Origin: Stutzerimonas stutzeri
Lineage (GTDB): Bacteria; Pseudomonadota; Gammaproteobacteria; Pseudomonadales; Pseudomonadaceae
Assembly: GCF_000219605.1 (NCBI RefSeq)
Contig: NC_015740.1
Location: forward strand, 1,922,001-1,986,000
Reading direction: 5' to 3'
Length of the DNA stretch: 64,000 nucleotides
Under the pieces are notes generated by a model. The model was not told the DNA's origin. It worked only from the letters and a program-made list of their open reading frames with translations, and ran no database searches. How positions within the stretch are numbered: position 1 is the first letter of the stretch; every line of letters starts with the position of its first letter. Made by a program: the position numbers and the translations under genes. Below are positions 44,152 through 52,284 of this stretch, piece by piece.

Positions 44152-45395
44152 AGCGCGGCTCCGAAGGCTGCGGCGACGCGCAGGGCACTGACCACGCCGT
44201 CCTCATGGAAACCGTTGCCCCAATAGGCGCCGCAGAAGTAGCTGTGGTTGGCACCCTGCAGCTCCGCGGCGCGGGCCTGGGCGGCGATGCCGGCAAGGCT
44301 GTACTGCGGATGGGCGTAGGTGAAGCGCGCGAGAATCTGCTCCGGATCGATGGCGTCGGTCTGGTTGAGGCTGACGCAGAAGGTCTGTGGCGCCTCGATA
44401 CCCTGCAGGATGTTCATGTTGTAGGTGACGGCTGCCGGCTGCTGGCTCGGTCCGCCGAGACGGTAGTTCCAGCTGGCCCAGGCACGCGGGCGCCTGGGCA
44501 GCAGGCGGATATCGGTGTGCAGCACCACGTCGTTACCGGCGTAGCCGATGGCGCCGAGGATGTCGCGTTCCGCCTGGCTCGGCTGTGCCAGCAGGCGCAG
44601 CGCCTGGTCGCTGTGGCAGGCGAAGATCACCTTGTCGAAACGCTCGGCACCGGCCGGGCTCTGGATCGTCACGCCATGCTCGTCGCGCAGCACCTCGAAC
44701 ACCGGGCAGTTGAGGCGGATATGCTGGCTGAAGCCCTTGGTCAGCGGTGACACGTATGCGCTCGATCCGCCCTCGACCACGTACCACTGCGGGCGGTCGT
44801 TCACCGACAGCAGCCCGTGGTTCTTGCAGAAGCGGATGAAGAACTCCAGCGGAAACTCCAGCATGTCGGCCGGCAACATCGACCAGATCGCCGCACCCAT
44901 GGGCACGATGTAGTGATCGATGAAGCGCTGGTTGTAGCGACCGAGTCGGAGGTAGCTGCCAAGGGTGACCTGAGGGGTGATGCGACCGTTGTGGTAGTCG
45001 TCCAGCGCCTCGCGATTGAAGCGCAGGATGTCGCGCAGCATGCCCCAGAAGGGGGGCGAGAGCAGGTTGCTGCGCTGAGCGAACAGGGTGTTGAGGCTGT
45101 GCCCGTTGTATTCCAGGTCCCGCTGGGGGTCGCAGACCGAGAAGCTCATCTCGGTGGGCTTGTAGCGGACTCCGAGCTGGCCCAGCAGCTTGATGAAGTT
45201 GGGGTAGGTCCAGTCGTTGAAGACGATGAAGCCGGTGTCCACCGCGTAGTCGCGTCCGTGCACGCGCACGTCCACCGTATGGGTGTGGCCGCCGATCCAG
45301 CTGGCCGACTCGAACACGGTGACGGCGTGCTGGCGGGCCAGCAGATGCGCACAGGTGAGACCGGCAATACCGCTGCCGATGATGGCGATCTTCAT
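44148..45395 (-). CDS. FAD-dependent oxidoreductase (amine oxidase/phytoene desaturase-like)
   Basis: Flavoprotein of 415 residues with an N-terminal dinucleotide-binding motif (IAIIGSGIAGLTCAHLL) and SWIGGHTHTVD, then VDTGFIVFND, VEGGSSAYVSPL and the C-terminal FAD segment (SYFCGAYWGNGFHEDGVVSA as key residues). The family includes enzymes acting on acyl or isoprenoid double bonds. Together with DUF1365 and the Cfa-type enzyme it probably oxidises a membrane lipid. The ATG at 45395 lies two bases after the SDR stop. Confidence 0.9.
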   Translation of the reverse strand: MKIAIIGSGIAGLTCAHLLARQHAVTVFESASWIGGHTHTVDVRVHGRDYAVDTGFIVFNDWTYPNFIKLLGQLGVRYKPTEMSFSVCDPQRDLEYNGHSLNTLFAQRSNLLSPPFWGMLRDILRFNREALDDYHNGRITPQVTLGSYLRLGRYNQRFIDHYIVPMGAAIWSMLPADMLEFPLEFFIRFCKNHGLLSVNDRPQWYVVEGGSSAYVSPLTKGFSQHIRLNCPVFEVLRDEHGVTIQSPAGAERFDKVIFACHSDQALRLLAQPSQAERDILGAIGYAGNDVVLHTDIRLLPRRPRAWASWNYRLGGPSQQPAAVTYNMNILQGIEAPQTFCVSLNQTDAIDPEQILARFTYAHPQYSLAGIAAQARAAELQGANHSYFCGAYWGNGFHEDGVVSALRVAAAFGAAL

Positions 45396-45397
45396 GG

Positions 45398-46165
45398 TTA
45401 TCCTTCCTTGAGAGGCGTGCGCGCCAGTCGCCGACCGAGGGCGAACTGCAGGCGCGCGGGCAGGTGCGAGAGCAGGCGCAGCACGGCGATGAACGGTGCG
45501 GGAAAGGCGATGTGCAGCGGGCGGCGTTCCAGGCGCCGGGCGATCTGTCGTGCAGCCTTGTCCGCCGGCCAGCGCATGGGCATGGGAAAGTCGTTGTGAC
45601 GGGTCAGCGGTGTATCGACGAACCCCGGGCTGACCAGCGTGACGTCGATGCCTTCGCCAGCCAGGTCCAGACGCAGCGATTCGAGCAGGTAGCGCAGCGC
45701 GGCCTTCGAGGCGCCGTAGGCTCCGGCGCGCGGCAGCGGCAGCCAGGTCACCGAGCTGCCGATGCCGACCAGATGCGGTCGCACCCCCTGCCGCAGCAGG
45801 GGCAGTGCAGCCTCGATGCAATGGCCGGCGGACAACAGGTTGGTCTGCACGACCCGCTGCAGCAGGGCCGCCTCGAAATGCCGGGCGTCGATGTACTCGC
45901 AGCTGCCGGCATTGAGGATCACGCTGTCCAGCGCGCCCCAGTGCGACTCGATCGCCGCGCCGATGGCACGTACCTGTTCGCTGTCGGTGAGGTCGCCAGG
46001 CAGTGCCAGTACCCGCCCCGGATAGCGTCGGGCAAACGCCAGCAGCGGCTCGGCGCGACGTGCCGATAGCGCCAGACAATGCCCCTCGGCCAGCAGCAGA
46101 CGTGTCAGTTCGAGGCCGATGCCGCTGCTGGCACCGGTCAGCCAGATCCGACGCGAGAGGTTCAT
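45398..46165 (-). CDS. Short-chain dehydrogenase/reductase
   Basis: NAD(P)-dependent oxidoreductase of 255 residues. It has TGASSGIGLELTRLL (cofactor), LNAGSCEYID, catalytic Ser/Tyr/Lys in GIGSSVTWLPLPRAGAYGASK as key residues, and SPGFVDTPLT. The substrate is unknown; its place in the operon suggests lipid or pterin chemistry linked to the light response. It overlaps the NTF2-like gene by four bases. Confidence 0.9.
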   Translation of the reverse strand: MNLSRRIWLTGASSGIGLELTRLLLAEGHCLALSARRAEPLLAFARRYPGRVLALPGDLTDSEQVRAIGAAIESHWGALDSVILNAGSCEYIDARHFEAALLQRVVQTNLLSAGHCIEAALPLLRQGVRPHLVGIGSSVTWLPLPRAGAYGASKAALRYLLESLRLDLAGEGIDVTLVSPGFVDTPLTRHNDFPMPMRWPADKAARQIARRLERRPLHIAFPAPFIAVLRLLSHLPARLQFALGRRLARTPLKEG

Positions 46166-46590
46166 GCCAGTCTCCGCTGCAGCCAGCGGATCGCCGAGCC
46201 GAGCAGCGGTACGTGCTGGTAGAGCAGCGCGCCGGCATCGAAATAGTCGCGATGCCGCTCCACCTTGCCGTCGGCGTTCCAGCGCAACAGCGAGCACCCT
46301 TCCAGGCTGATCAGCTGGCCGCGATTGAGGCGCGGGTGGCGAAAGCTCATCAGCCAGCGCAGGTAGCCCTGTCCCTCGCACACCTGGTCGTGGCTGATGA
46401 ACTCGAAATGCAGCTGCTCTACGTTGGCGTACAGTTCGGCGAAATAACGCTGCAGTTCAATCAGACCGACCACCTCGTGCAGCGGGTCGGTGAAATGCAC
46501 GTCATCGCTGTAGAGCTCGCCCAGGCGCTCCAGCTTGTCGGCATCCAGATTGGCGAACTCGGCCGCGAAGCGATGCAGGAAGCTGCTCAT
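46162..46590 (-). CDS. NTF2-like (SnoaL-type) protein
   Basis: Protein of 142 residues with the cone-shaped NTF2-like fold pattern: LERLGELYSDDVHFTDPLHEVVG, then LQRYFAELYANVEQLHFEF, RWLMSF and HRDYFDAGALLYQ. In pseudomonads such a gene follows photolyase. Function is unknown. It overlaps phr and the SDR by four bases each. Confidence 0.87.
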   Translation of the reverse strand: MSSFLHRFAAEFANLDADKLERLGELYSDDVHFTDPLHEVVGLIELQRYFAELYANVEQLHFEFISHDQVCEGQGYLRWLMSFRHPRLNRGQLISLEGCSLLRWNADGKVERHRDYFDAGALLYQHVPLLGSAIRWLQRRLA

Positions 46591-48017
46591 GGCCGGACGT
46601 CCGGCAGGTTGCGGAAGGCGTCCAGGGCTCGCGCGCGGCTTTCCCCGAGGTCGATGATCGGTGCCGGGTAATCGGCCTTGCCGAACAGGCTGCGCTGCGC
46701 GGATGGGTTGTGTATCTCGCGCTTGCCCAGTCCCTGCAGTTCCGGCAGCCAGCGGCGCAGGAACTGGCCGTCCGGGTCGAAGCGCTGTGACTGGCTGATG
46801 GGGTTGAACAGGCGGAAGTAGGGCACCGAGTCGGTTCCGGTGGACGCGCTCCACTGCCAGCCGCCGTTGTTGGCGGCCAGATCGCCGTCGATCAGGTGGC
46901 GCATGAACCAGCGCTCGCCCTCGCGCCAGTCGATCAGCAGGTTCTTGCTGAGGAACATGGCCGTGACCATGCGCAGGCGGTTGTGCATCCAGCCGGTTTC
47001 CCGCAGCTGCCGCATCGCCGCATCGATGATCGGAAAACCGGTGCGGCCCTCTTGCCAGGCCTGCAGCTCGTCGGTCGCGCGGCGCCACGGCAGCGCTTCG
47101 GTCTCGGCGCGGAAGGCGCGGTGCATCGAGACCCGTGGGTAGCCGACCAGGATGTGCTTGTAGAACTCACGCCAGAGCAGCTCGTTGATCCAGGTGGTGG
47201 CGCCGGCGCTCCCGCTGTCCAGCTCGCCGCGGTTGCTTGCCACGGCCGCGTGCAGACACTGGCGGATGGAGATGACACCAGCCGCGAGATAAGCCGACAG
47301 CTGGCTGGTGCCGGGTTCGGCCGGCAGGTCGCGGCGTTGGTGGTACTGGTGCAGATCGTCTTCGATGAACGCCGCCAGGCGGTGCTGGGCGAAGGTTTCG
47401 CCGGCGGGCCACAGCGTGCGCAGGTAGTCGCTCGGCCGATCGAAGCCGCGCACCTCGTCCGGTGGCACGTCGCTGGTGACGGTCATGGCTTGCTGCGGGG
47501 CCGGTGGCGCGACGCATGCCGGCAGCGACATCGCCAGGCGTGCAAGGCAGGCGCGGCGGAACTGGCCGAACACCTTGAAGTAGCCACCCGACTGGGTGAG
47601 CACGCTACCCGGCGCGAACAGCAGCTGGTCGAGATAGCCGCGCACGTCGATGCCGGCGGCCCGCAGCCGGGCGACAACGGCCTGGTCACGGCGTTGCTCG
47701 TTGACGCCGTATTCGTCGTTGTAGTGCAGGCGCTGCACGGCCAGCTCCTGGCAGAGCTTGAGCAACGCGTCGGGCGCGGCCTGCCAATCCTCTACGTCGC
47801 GAATCAGCAGCGGCACATTGAGCGCCTGCAGCCGGCCCGCCAGCTCGACGAGGTTGCGCAGCCAGAAGTCCACCTTGCAGACGGCATCGTCATGGGCGAG
47901 CCACTGGCCGGGCGTGATCAGGTAGACCGCGACGGTAGGGCCGGCGGCCATGGCAGACGCCAGGGCGGTGTTGTCGCTCGTGCGCAGATCGCTGCGCAGC
48001 CAGATCAGCTGCGTCAT
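46587..48017 (-). CDS. phrB: Deoxyribodipyrimidine photolyase
   Basis: Light-dependent DNA repair flavoenzyme of 476 residues. An N-terminal alpha/beta domain binds the antenna pterin (IWLRSDLRTSDNTAL, RLHYNDEYGVNEQ). The C-terminal FAD domain has TSQLSAYLAAGVISIRQC, WINELLWREFYKHILVGYP, GFPIIDAAMRQL, WMHNRLRMVTAMFLSKNLLIDW as key residues and NNGGWQWSASTGTD. This is class I CPD photolyase. It lies directly downstream of and overlaps a LitR-like MerR gene (four bases), as expected for light induction. Confidence 0.95.
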   Translation of the reverse strand: MTQLIWLRSDLRTSDNTALASAMAAGPTVAVYLITPGQWLAHDDAVCKVDFWLRNLVELAGRLQALNVPLLIRDVEDWQAAPDALLKLCQELAVQRLHYNDEYGVNEQRRDQAVVARLRAAGIDVRGYLDQLLFAPGSVLTQSGGYFKVFGQFRRACLARLAMSLPACVAPPAPQQAMTVTSDVPPDEVRGFDRPSDYLRTLWPAGETFAQHRLAAFIEDDLHQYHQRRDLPAEPGTSQLSAYLAAGVISIRQCLHAAVASNRGELDSGSAGATTWINELLWREFYKHILVGYPRVSMHRAFRAETEALPWRRATDELQAWQEGRTGFPIIDAAMRQLRETGWMHNRLRMVTAMFLSKNLLIDWREGERWFMRHLIDGDLAANNGGWQWSASTGTDSVPYFRLFNPISQSQRFDPDGQFLRRWLPELQGLGKREIHNPSAQRSLFGKADYPAPIIDLGESRARALDAFRNLPDVRP

Positions 48018-48949
48018 GCGGCACCTCCCTCGCTGCCGGGCAACAGGCCGGCGTGCTGCAGGCACTGCAGGGCGCTCAGCGGATCGTGGGCCAGTGTCAG
48101 GCCACGCTGGCCCTGCAGCACCGGCGCGTGGATGTGCACGGCCGGGCCGGTCATGAACAGCGGTGCGGCGCTCTGTTCGAGCAGGCGCGGCAGGTCTCGC
48201 TGCAGGCAAAGGCCCGGCAGGCTGTTGCTGGCATACAGCAGGACGGCGCGCGGCCGAATGCGTTCGCCGGCCAGACTCAGCTCGTTGAGCGGCACCGGCC
48301 ATTCGATGACTTCCACCGGGCAGTCGGTGCTGGAGATCAGCCAGGCGCTCAGCCAGAGGCCGGGCGTGAAACTGTCCTGGTCGAGATTGACCAGCAGCAA
48401 CGGGCGGCCTGCCTGCTGGCGATTGTTGAAATAGATGCGGCTGCCCAGCTTGCTGCGCAGCCAGGAGTGGAACAGCACGCGCTCCAGCGATGCGCCGTAC
48501 TGGCCCTGCCAGCGTCGCTCCAGGGCTTCGAGCAGCGGCTGCAGCAGGTGCTGGAAAAGCGTGCGCGGCGGGTAAAGGGCGACCGCGCGGTTGAAGGCGT
48601 CATCCAGCTGCCGTTCGCTGAAGCGATCGATCGCCTGCAAGAGCTCGTCGAGCAGTGCAGACCACTGATTCTGCTGCGGCAGCTCCGGCGGCGTGCTGGT
48701 GCCGAGCAATGTCCTGATCTGGCTGACCGCCACGCCGCGATTGAGCCAGGTGACGATGTCACGGATGCGCTCGATGTGGGTGTCGTCGTACAGCCGGTGC
48801 CCCTTGGCCGTGCGCAGCGGTACGATAAGCCCGTAGCGGCGCTCCCAGGCGCGCAGGGTCACGGCGTTTACGCCGGTGATGCGGGCCACTTCGCGGATGG
48901 GCAGCAGGCCGTCGGCGGTCAGCTGCGCCAGGTCCGTTGGTTCGATCAT
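48014..48949 (-). CDS. MerR family regulator, LitR/CarH-like without apparent cobalamin ligand
   Basis: Regulator of 311 residues. The N-terminal MerR HTH is LLPIREVARITGVNAVTLRAWERRYGLI (residues 15-42, key motif NAVTLRAWERRYGL). The rest matches the LitR/CarH C-terminal fold. The cobalamin motif (ExHxxG) is replaced by DSFTPG, with Phe for His, so adenosylcobalamin light sensing seems lost (a class II LitR). In P. putida such a protein (PplR1) works with a short LOV photoreceptor to derepress phrB and lipid genes in blue light, as I recall. A LOV protein is encoded 6 kb away. Second gene of the operon. Confidence 0.88.
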   Translation of the reverse strand: MIEPTDLAQLTADGLLPIREVARITGVNAVTLRAWERRYGLIVPLRTAKGHRLYDDTHIERIRDIVTWLNRGVAVSQIRTLLGTSTPPELPQQNQWSALLDELLQAIDRFSERQLDDAFNRAVALYPPRTLFQHLLQPLLEALERRWQGQYGASLERVLFHSWLRSKLGSRIYFNNRQQAGRPLLLVNLDQDSFTPGLWLSAWLISSTDCPVEVIEWPVPLNELSLAGERIRPRAVLLYASNSLPGLCLQRDLPRLLEQSAAPLFMTGPAVHIHAPVLQGQRGLTLAHDPLSALQCLQHAGLLPGSEGGAA

Positions 48950-48951
48950 GG

Positions 48952-49911
48952 TCAGATTCCGTTACGCAGACTGAGTGTTTCGGGGTGCGGCTGCAGGTAG
49001 GCCTGGCGCGCGATGTAGTGGTCCGGGTGGCGGCGGAAGTGGTGCTTGAGCAAGGTCAGCGGCACTACCAGCGGAATCACGCCTTCGCGGTACTGGTCGA
49101 TCAGCCGGCGCAGTTCACGGCGGTCGTCCGATCCGAGGGCATCCTTCAGGTAGCCGCTCAGGTGCAGCAGCACGTTGCAATGCGTGCCGCGAGTGGCGGG
49201 CTTCTTCAGCGCCCGCATCAGCTGGCTGAAGTAGCCTGGGGCGAAATCTTCCAGCGCGTGCTCGGCCAGGGCCGCGACCCGTCGGCCGAGCGCCTTGTAC
49301 TCCAGCGGGTTGCTGGCCATGAGCTGGTACTTGTAGCGCGAGTGGAAATCGACGATGGCGCGACGGCTCAGACCGGTCTGCAGCAGGCGCTGCCAGTCGG
49401 CGTAGGCGTAGACGCGGGTGAGGAAGTTCTCGCGCAGCACGGCATCGTTCAGTCGTCCATCCTCCTCGATCGGCAGATCGGGGCGTGCCTGCATCAAGGC
49501 CTGGGCGAACACGCCGGTGCCACCGCCGGGCAGGGTGTGGCCGTTGGCGGCATAGACCTTGACCCGCTCCATGCCGCAGGACGGCGACTTCTGCATCAGG
49601 ATGTAGCCGCTGATGTCGTGTAGCTGCTCGGCGATCTGCCGACCGTAGGCGGACAGCGCGTCGGTCACGTCCAGCTCCGGGCGCACCGTGCCGACCGCAC
49701 GCGGCGCATCGGCATCGCCCACCAGGCGGATCGGTTCACGCGGCGTGCCGAGACCGATGGCCACTTCCGGGCAGACCGGCACGAATTCGAAATGCTGTGC
49801 GAGTGTCTCGCTGCACAGGCGCGATTCCTTGTGGCCGCCATTGAACCGCACCGGGTTGCCGAGCAGGCAGGCGCTGATTCCGATTCGGGGGGTGGGGAGC
49901 GTGGTGTGCAT
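48952..49911 (-). CDS. DUF523/DUF1722 (YbgA-like) fusion protein
   Basis: Protein of 319 residues. The DUF523 part (about 5-150) has GISACLLGNPVRFNGGHKE, CPEVAIGLGTPREPIRL and LMQKSPSCGMERVKVY with conserved cysteines. The DUF1722/YbgA part follows (FHSRYKYQLMASNP, YKALGRRVA). In pseudomonads it is regularly the first gene ahead of a MerR-photolyase pair. Biochemical role unknown; a 2-thiouracil desulfidase-type activity has been reported for some DUF523 relatives. ATG 49911 follows AAGAGGTT. Confidence 0.88.
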   Translation of the reverse strand: MHTTLPTPRIGISACLLGNPVRFNGGHKESRLCSETLAQHFEFVPVCPEVAIGLGTPREPIRLVGDADAPRAVGTVRPELDVTDALSAYGRQIAEQLHDISGYILMQKSPSCGMERVKVYAANGHTLPGGGTGVFAQALMQARPDLPIEEDGRLNDAVLRENFLTRVYAYADWQRLLQTGLSRRAIVDFHSRYKYQLMASNPLEYKALGRRVAALAEHALEDFAPGYFSQLMRALKKPATRGTHCNVLLHLSGYLKDALGSDDRRELRRLIDQYREGVIPLVVPLTLLKHHFRRHPDHYIARQAYLQPHPETLSLRNGI

Positions 49912-50240
49912 GATGACAACCTCTTGTACAAGATGAATTTCTGTACAACTTGATGTCATCATATTCTTCGTCTTGTACAAGTCAATATGTGATGTACAAG
50001 ATCGCATGCATTTTCTTGTACAAGAAGGCGGCTGCCGGCAGAATAACGCTCAGCAACGCGGTGTCGCATCCTTGGCGGACCGTCAATACGCGCTTCAGGC
50101 TCCCAGCGGTACCGACGGTGGCGGCTCTTTCTGCAACGAACGGGGCGCCATCAGCTGTACATTCGAATAACCATGTATAGGTGTATGCTGTAGTTCAGGC
50201 GGGTCGACCAGCACAGCGCGCAGCGCAACAGGAGCTCACC
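49912..50240. promoter_or_regulatory. Divergent light-operon control region with six TGTACA sites
   Basis: This AT-rich 329-base gap holds TGTACA at 49925, 49942, 49974, 49993, 50017 and 50156. Three are extended palindromes (CTTGTACAAG at 49923 and 49972; TTCTTGTACAAGAA at 50013). The first five lie in 100 bases before the DUF523/MerR/phr operon and the sixth just upstream of a weak TTCGAA-16-TATGCT promoter for the epimerase. The same hexamer recurs upstream of folE and of the second MerR gene, so it is the likely LitR-type operator. Confidence 0.7.
49958..49985 (-). promoter_or_regulatory. Sigma-70 promoter of the DUF523-MerR-phr operon with operator in the spacer
   Basis: On the coding strand TTGACT and TATGAT are separated by 16 bases, and the spacer begins with the CTTGTACAAG palindrome. 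A regulator bound there would block RNA polymerase. This fits dark repression by a CarH/LitR-type protein, and autoregulation, since the MerR gene is in this operon. Confidence 0.65.
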
Positions 50241-51143
50241 ATGAACATCTTGCTCACCGGCGGTACCGGGTTGATCGGGCGCGCGCTGTGTCGTCGCTGG
50301 CAGGCCGACGGGCATCGACTCTGGGTCTGGAGCCGCTCACCGCAGCGTGTGGCGCAGCTGTGCGGCGCCGAGGTAAAGGGCGTCGGCAGCCTGCAGCAGC
50401 TCGATGCGGTAGCGCTGGACGCCGTGGTGAACCTGGCCGGTGCGCCCATAGCCGACCGACCTTGGACAAAGGCACGCAAGAGCCTGCTCTGGGACAGCCG
50501 AGTGAGGCTGACCGAGGAGCTGGTGGAGTGGTTGGGCCGGCGCGAGCAGAAGCCGGCGCTGCTGATCTCTGGCTCGGCAGTCGGCTGGTACGGCGACGGC
50601 GGCGAGCACCGCCTGACCGAAGCTGATCAGCCGGTCACCGCCGACTTCGCCAGCCAGCTGTGCAACGCCTGGGAAGAGCGCGCCAGCGAGGCCGCGGTGT
50701 TGGGTATTCGCGTGGTGCTGATACGCACCGGGCTGGTGCTGGCGCGTGATGGCGGCTTCCTGCAGCGCTTGCTGCCAGCGTTTCGCCTGGGGCTGGGTGG
50801 CCGGCTGGGCAATGGCCGGCAGTGGATGCCCTGGATTCATATCGAAGACCAAATCGGTCTGATTGATTTTCTTCTGCGGCAGCCGGCGGCCAGCGGCCCG
50901 TACAATGCCTGCGCACCGACGCCGGTACGCAACCTGGAGTTCACTCGCAGCCTTTCCCGCTGCCTGCATCGACCGGCGTTGCTGCCGGTTCCGGCAGCGC
51001 TGCTCAAGCCTTTGCTCGGCGAACTTGCCGGGTTGCTGCTCGGTGGCCAGCACGCCCAGCCGCAGCGGCTGCAGGAGGAGGGCTACAGCTTTCGCTTCAC
51101 CGATCTGGACTCGGCGCTGGCCGACTTATTGACGCACCCCTGA
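50241..51143 (+). CDS. TIGR01777-type sugar nucleotide epimerase-like protein (SDR39U1)
   Basis: Extended short-chain dehydrogenase of 300 residues: NILLTGGTGLIGRAL binds NADP, then NLAGAPIADRPWT, SGSAVGWYG, RTGLVLARDGGFL, QWMPWIHIEDQIG and NACAPTPV. The family (YfcH-like) has no firm substrate. It diverges from the light operon, sharing the TGTACA-rich region, and is followed 75 bases later by hemH. CAGGAGC precedes the ATG. Confidence 0.92.
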   Translation: MNILLTGGTGLIGRALCRRWQADGHRLWVWSRSPQRVAQLCGAEVKGVGSLQQLDAVALDAVVNLAGAPIADRPWTKARKSLLWDSRVRLTEELVEWLGRREQKPALLISGSAVGWYGDGGEHRLTEADQPVTADFASQLCNAWEERASEAAVLGIRVVLIRTGLVLARDGGFLQRLLPAFRLGLGGRLGNGRQWMPWIHIEDQIGLIDFLLRQPAASGPYNACAPTPVRNLEFTRSLSRCLHRPALLPVPAALLKPLLGELAGLLLGGQHAQPQRLQEEGYSFRFTDLDSALADLLTHP

Positions 51144-51218
51144 GCGGTGCACCCTGTGTGAAAATAGCGCGCCTGCCTGGAGCGAGGCGCCACCCTTTAA
51201 CGTAGTCAGGAAGTTTGC

Positions 51219-52244
51219 ATGACAGAGCAGGCGTTGTTGTTGGTCAATCTGGGTTCGCCAGCCTCCACGGAAGTCGCCGATGTGCGCCGCTACCTCAACC
51301 AGTTCCTGATGGACCCGTACGTGGTCGATCTGCCGTGGCCGCTGCGCCGCCTGCTGGTCTCGATGATCCTGATCAAGCGGCCCGAGCAGTCCGCACATGC
51401 CTATGCCTCGATCTGGTGGCCGGAAGGCTCGCCGCTGGTCGTGCTCAGTCGCCGTTTGCAGGAGGCTGTAAAACCGCACTGGACGCAAGGGCCGGTCGAA
51501 CTGGCGATGCGTTATGGTGAGCCGTCCATCGAAACCACACTGACCCGCCTGGCCGGACAGGGCATCAACCAGGTGACGCTGGCTCCGTTGTATCCGCAGT
51601 TTGCTGACAGCACCACCACGACCGTCATCGAAGAGGCGCGCCGGGTCATCCGTGAGCGCGGACTGAGCCTGCAGCTGTCGATTCTTCAGCCGTTCTACGA
51701 TCAGCCGGAATATCTCGAAGCGCTGGCAGCCAGTGCCAGGCCGCATCTTGAGCAGGATTTCGATCACCTGCTGCTGAGTTTTCACGGATTACCCGAGCGC
51801 CACCTGCACAAGGTCGATCCGACAGGTTCGCATTGCCTGAAGAGTGACGACTGCTGTCAGCGGGCTGAGGGCGCCGTGCTCGCCAGCTGTTATCGCGCGC
51901 AGTGCATGCGTACCGCTGCCGGATTCGCCGCGAAGGCGGGGTTGCGCGACGATCAGTGGTCGGTTTCTTTCCAGTCGCGTCTGGGGCGAGCCAAGTGGAT
52001 CGAGCCCTATACCGAGGCGCGCTTGGACGAGCTCGCCGAGCGTGGGGTGAAGAAGTTGCTGGTAATGTGCCCGGCCTTTGTCGCCGACTGCATTGAAACC
52101 CTCGAGGAGATTGGCGACCGCGGGCGCGAGCAGTTCGTCGAGGCCGGTGGCGAAGAGCTGGTGCTGGTGCCGTGTCTAAACACTCACGAGGACTGGGTGC
52201 AGGCGTTGGTGAAGCTGTGCAGTCGCGCGCCACTGGCGCTGTAG
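51219..52244 (+). CDS. hemH: Ferrochelatase
   Basis: Inserts ferrous iron into protoporphyrin IX in the last step of haem synthesis; 341 residues, the usual length. Signatures include [23 protein letters not shown] as key residues, [27 protein letters not shown], the catalytic His in [12 protein letters not shown], and [17 protein letters not shown]. Cys-rich segments ([15 protein letters not shown]) may mark a variant metal site. Its position behind the TGTACA-controlled promoter suggests light-responsive expression, which would limit the photosensitiser protoporphyrin. Confidence 0.95.
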   Translation: MTEQALLLVNLGSPASTEVADVRRYLNQFLMDPYVVDLPWPLRRLLVSMILIKRPEQSAHAYASIWWPEGSPLVVLSRRLQEAVKPHWTQGPVELAMRYGEPSIETTLTRLAGQGINQVTLAPLYPQFADSTTTTVIEEARRVIRERGLSLQLSILQPFYDQPEYLEALAASARPHLEQDFDHLLLSFHGLPERHLHKVDPTGSHCLKSDDCCQRAEGAVLASCYRAQCMRTAAGFAAKAGLRDDQWSVSFQSRLGRAKWIEPYTEARLDELAERGVKKLLVMCPAFVADCIETLEEIGDRGREQFVEAGGEELVLVPCLNTHEDWVQALVKLCSRAPLAL

Positions 52245-52253
52245 CAATAACGG

Positions 52254-52282
52254 CTGGGAGGTGCCGCGGCGGCTCTTCCCAG
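52254..52282. terminator. Bidirectional terminator-like hairpin between hemH and the GGDEF-EAL gene
   Basis: CTGGGAG pairs with CTTCCCAG around a GCCGCGGC-containing loop in the 40-base gap between the convergent genes. There is no long T-run, so efficiency is uncertain. Confidence 0.4.
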
Positions 52283-52284
52283 TG

